Shown in pieces: positions 61,494 through 64,000 of a stretch of DNA of 64,000 bases. A model generated the notes under the pieces. The model ran no database searches. It worked only from the letters and a program-made list of their open reading frames with translations, and was not told where the DNA came from. Both the position numbers and the translations under genes were made by a program. The DNA is from Thalassovita mangrovi (GTDB taxonomy: Bacteria; Pseudomonadota; Alphaproteobacteria; Rhodobacterales; Rhodobacteraceae): positions 434,001 through 498,000 of the forward strand of contig NZ_WWEN01000002.1 of NCBI RefSeq assembly GCF_009857745.1, given 5' to 3'. Position 1 is the first letter of the stretch. Every line of letters starts with the position of its first letter.

Positions 61494-63341
61494 ATGACCC
61501 GTATCCCCCTTCTGAGCGTCGAGAACCTGCGCCTGAACTTCGGATCGTTCGAGGCCGTCAAGGGCATCACCTTCGATATCGCGAAGGGGGAAACGGTGGC
61601 CCTGGTGGGTGAATCCGGATCGGGCAAATCCGCCACCGCGCTGGCCTTGCTGCGGCTGATCGAACGCGAAGGCGGCCATATCGCGGGCGGCAGCGTCACC
61701 CTGCACGGCACGCCTGACCTGCAGCTGTCGGCGCTCAGCGACCGGCAGATGCAGCAGGTGCGCGGCAACCGGGTGTCGATGATCTTCCAGGAACCGATGA
61801 CGGCGCTCAATCCGGTGATGACCCTGGGCGATCAGGTGGCCGAGGTGCTGCGCCTGCATCAGGGGCTCGACGCAACGCAGGCCCGCGCCGCCACGCGCGA
61901 GGCGTTCGAGCGGGTGAAAATCCCCGAAGCGGAACGCAGGCTGGACCAGTTCCCGCACGAATTGTCGGGCGGGTTGCGGCAGCGGGTGATGATCGCCATG
62001 GCGCTGGCCTGCCGTCCCGACCTGCTGATCGCGGACGAACCGACGACGGCGCTCGACGTGACCACCCAGGCTGAAATCCTGGCCCTGATCCGGCAGTTGC
62101 AGGACGAAATCGGCACCGCCGTTCTATTCATCACTCATGACATGGGCGTGGTCGCCAATATCGCCGACCGCGTGGTGGTGCTGAAACGGGGCGACAAGGT
62201 CGAGGAAGGCCCGGTCGCCGACATCTTCATCCGGCCGCAGGCCGCCTATACCCAGCAATTGATGGCCGCCACGCCGAAACTGGGCAGCGGCGCGCCGAAG
62301 CCCCTGCTGCGCCCGGCTGCCCCGGTGCTTGAAGTCGAAAACCTCGCCGTGCGCTTTCCGGTGCGGCGCGGGCTGCTGCCCGGCGGGCATCTGGATTACC
62401 ACGCGGTGGGCGGTGTGTCGCTGTCGATCGCGCCGGGCGAAACGCTGGGACTGGTGGGGGAATCCGGCTGTGGCAAGTCCACGCTGGCGCGCGCCGTGCT
62501 GCGGCTGATCGATCCCAGCCAGGGCCGCGTCCGGCTGGAAGGGCGCGAAATCACCGGGCTTGACGCTGCCGAGATGCGCCCCCTGCGCCAGCGCGCCCAG
62601 ATGGTGTTCCAGGACCCGTTCGCCAGCCTCAACCCGCGCATGTCGGTGCGCGACCTGATCACCGAACCGGCCCATATCCACCACCGCCTGTCGCGCCGCG
62701 ACCGCCGCGCGCTGGCTGCGGAACTGCTGGAAAAGGTCGGGCTGGAACCCGCCGCTGCCGATCGTTTCCCGCATCAGTTCTCGGGCGGCCAGCGCCAGCG
62801 GCTGTGCATCGCCCGCGCGCTGTCGGTGCGCCCCGCCCTGATCGTCGCCGACGAATCGGTGTCGGCGCTGGACGTGTCGGTGGCGCGCCAGGTCACCGAC
62901 CTGATGGCGCGGCTGCAGGCCGAGGACGGGGTGTCCTTCCTGTTCATCAGCCACGACATCGCGGTGGTCGAACGGGTCAGCCACCGGGTCGCGGTGATGT
63001 GGGGCGGGCAGATCGTCGAAACCGGCCCGACCGAGGCGGTGCTGCACAACCCGCAACACCCCTATACGCAGCGGCTGCTGGCCGCGGTGCCGGTGGCCGA
63101 TCCGTCGCGCCGCGACGCCCCGCGCCCCGCCCTGCCCGCGCTACAAGCGCCCAAGCTGCTGCTGCCCGCCGGACAGGCCCCGGTGCGGGCGCAGATGACC
63201 GAGGTCAGCGCGGGCCACTTCGTTGCGGTTCAGGACCCGGCCAGCGCCCTTCTGGCGGGGGCTTCCGGTCACATGGCGGGCGCAGCAGCGCAGGGCGACA
63301 GCCCCCAAGCCGCGGCGAAAGACCGGTTCGAACAGGTCTGA
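61494..63341 (+). CDS. Fused double ATPase of the oligopeptide-type ABC transporter (DppD-DppF)
   Basis: 615 residues with two complete ATPase units. The first has Walker A GESGSGKS (39-46) and signature LSGGLRQRV; the second Walker A GESGCGKS (about 323-330) and signature FSGGQRQRL. Linker sequences PYTQRLLAAVP and AYTQQLMAATP follow each, as is usual in DppD and DppF. It starts 3 bases after the metallophosphoesterase stop. The extra C-terminal tail of about 60 residues after the second unit is unusual. Confidence 0.93.
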   Translation: MTRIPLLSVENLRLNFGSFEAVKGITFDIAKGETVALVGESGSGKSATALALLRLIEREGGHIAGGSVTLHGTPDLQLSALSDRQMQQVRGNRVSMIFQEPMTALNPVMTLGDQVAEVLRLHQGLDATQARAATREAFERVKIPEAERRLDQFPHELSGGLRQRVMIAMALACRPDLLIADEPTTALDVTTQAEILALIRQLQDEIGTAVLFITHDMGVVANIADRVVVLKRGDKVEEGPVADIFIRPQAAYTQQLMAATPKLGSGAPKPLLRPAAPVLEVENLAVRFPVRRGLLPGGHLDYHAVGGVSLSIAPGETLGLVGESGCGKSTLARAVLRLIDPSQGRVRLEGREITGLDAAEMRPLRQRAQMVFQDPFASLNPRMSVRDLITEPAHIHHRLSRRDRRALAAELLEKVGLEPAAADRFPHQFSGGQRQRLCIARALSVRPALIVADESVSALDVSVARQVTDLMARLQAEDGVSFLFISHDIAVVERVSHRVAVMWGGQIVETGPTEAVLHNPQHPYTQRLLAAVPVADPSRRDAPRPALPALQAPKLLLPAGQAPVRAQMTEVSAGHFVAVQDPASALLAGASGHMAGAAAQGDSPQAAAKDRFEQV

Positions 63342-63360
63342 AAGGCGCTTCGGCGGGTCG

Positions 63361-64000
63361 TCACGACCCGTCGAAATAGGCCTGGGTGCCCCGCGCCTCG
63401 ACGGATTCGGCGATCCGCCGCAAGCCGTGGACATAGGCGGCCTCGCGCATCGAAATTTCCATTTCGTTATGCAGCGTCCAAACCGCCTGGGTTTCGGTTT
63501 CCATCGTGGTTTTCAGATGGTCGCGCACCCGCGATTCATCCCAGTAGAATCCCGACCGGTTCTGCACCCATTCCAAATGCGACACCGTCACGCCGCCGGC
63601 ATTGGCCAGGATGTCGGGCACGATGATGTGCCCGGCCTGGGTCAGGGCGCGGTCGGCCTCGGGCGATAGCGGGCCGTTGGCCATTTCCAGGATCACCCGG
63701 GCCTTGATCCGGCCGCAGTTTTCCGCCGTGACCTGCCGTTCCAGCGCCGCGGGCACCAGCACGTCGCACTCCAGCTCCAGCAGTTCTGCATTGGAAATGT
63801 CGCGGGTTTCGCCATGGCCCTTGGCGCCCTGGACGCTGCCGGTTTCGTGCTTGTGCTGCATCACCGCCAGCGGGTCGAGCCCGCTGGGATCGTAAACCCC
63901 GCCCGAGGAATCGCTGATACCGACGATCTTGTAGCCGTCGGCATGCAGCAGCTTGGCGCAGTGATAGCCTACATTGCCGAACCCCTGGATCGCCACGGTG
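63361..64000 (-). CDS. Glutamate dehydrogenase family protein, 5' end outside window
   Basis: About 213 residues of the C-terminal part are visible; the frame continues past base 64000. It has the nucleotide-binding Rossmann motif AIQGFGNVGYHCAKLL (GxGxxG), SDSSGGVYDPSGLDPLAVMQ, and the conserved EMANGPLSPEADRALTQAGH and VPDILANAGGVTVSHLEWVQ. These are typical of Glu/Leu/Phe/Val dehydrogenases, most like NAD(P)-glutamate dehydrogenase. It converts glutamate and 2-oxoglutarate plus ammonia. It converges on the ABC ATPase gene. Confidence 0.92.
   Translation of the reverse strand, partial: TVAIQGFGNVGYHCAKLLHADGYKIVGISDSSGGVYDPSGLDPLAVMQHKHETGSVQGAKGHGETRDISNAELLELECDVLVPAALERQVTAENCGRIKARVILEMANGPLSPEADRALTQAGHIIVPDILANAGGVTVSHLEWVQNRSGFYWDESRVRDHLKTTMETETQAVWTLHNEMEISMREAAYVHGLRRIAESVEARGTQAYFDGS

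Noticed and set aside
1-64000. CRISPR arrays or insertion sequences
   Set aside because: No regularly spaced repeats and no transposase-like protein were seen anywhere in the window.

Overview
The window is a high-GC chromosomal segment that looks like a Rhodobacteraceae-type alphaproteobacterium. The main reasons are a Zur-controlled znu cluster, a TamA/TamB pair, TRAP transporters, a form IA RuBisCO cluster (cbbLSQO) with divergent cbbR, and the tRNA-Phe sequence. It reads as ordinary chromosome interrupted by one AT-richer integrated island at 15880-30944.

Layout. 1-3019: an FtsX-type ABC permease (cut by the left edge) and its periplasmic adaptor. 3047-6995: a flavin reductase, a luciferase-like oxidoreductase, an RcnB-like protein, a VIT-family transporter and a GNAT acetyltransferase; 5131-5322 holds fused relics of two other genes of this window. 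7056-10245: zur-znuC-znuB divergent from znuA across a region with two Zur-like sites. 10428-15535: tamA-tamB. 15851-15925: tRNA-Phe, used as integration site.

The island (about 15 kb) is bounded by 48-bp direct repeats of the tRNA-Phe 3' half. It carries a tyrosine integrase, an AlpA-like regulator and a primase/ATPase replication protein, all on the minus strand, and no capsid or packaging genes, so it resembles a phage satellite or integrative plasmid-like element. Its plus-strand cargo has two blocks. The first (16176-21167) is a C5-cytosine methyltransferase, a protein with both an Hsp90/MORC-like ATPase domain and a histidine-kinase-like module, a receiver-domain protein with an unknown C-terminal domain, and a Vsr endonuclease. 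The second (27582-30735) is an HNH protein, a membrane-anchored receiver-like protein, a possible ADP-ribosyltransferase and a helical protein. I regard both as candidate defence systems and the first as the most interesting item in the window.

Right of the island: patatin lipase and 3-hydroxybutyrate dehydrogenase (31595-33581); a stress block of DUF1269 protein, YfdX, histidine kinase, response regulator, HdeD-like and DUF202 proteins (33646-38249); an HxlR regulator and a small tautomerase; a TRAP transporter with PxpB/PxpC 5-oxoprolinase-type subunits and a winged-helix regulator (39493-44937); a CDP-alcohol phosphatidyltransferase; cbbR and cbbLSQO plus a small downstream gene (45635-52232); a membrane permease, an M20 peptidase and a LysR regulator; an oligopeptide-type ABC transporter interleaved with a HAD phosphatase and a metallophosphoesterase (56336-63341); and the 3' part of a glutamate dehydrogenase gene.

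All coordinates and motifs were read by eye. No database search, structure prediction or codon statistics was run.
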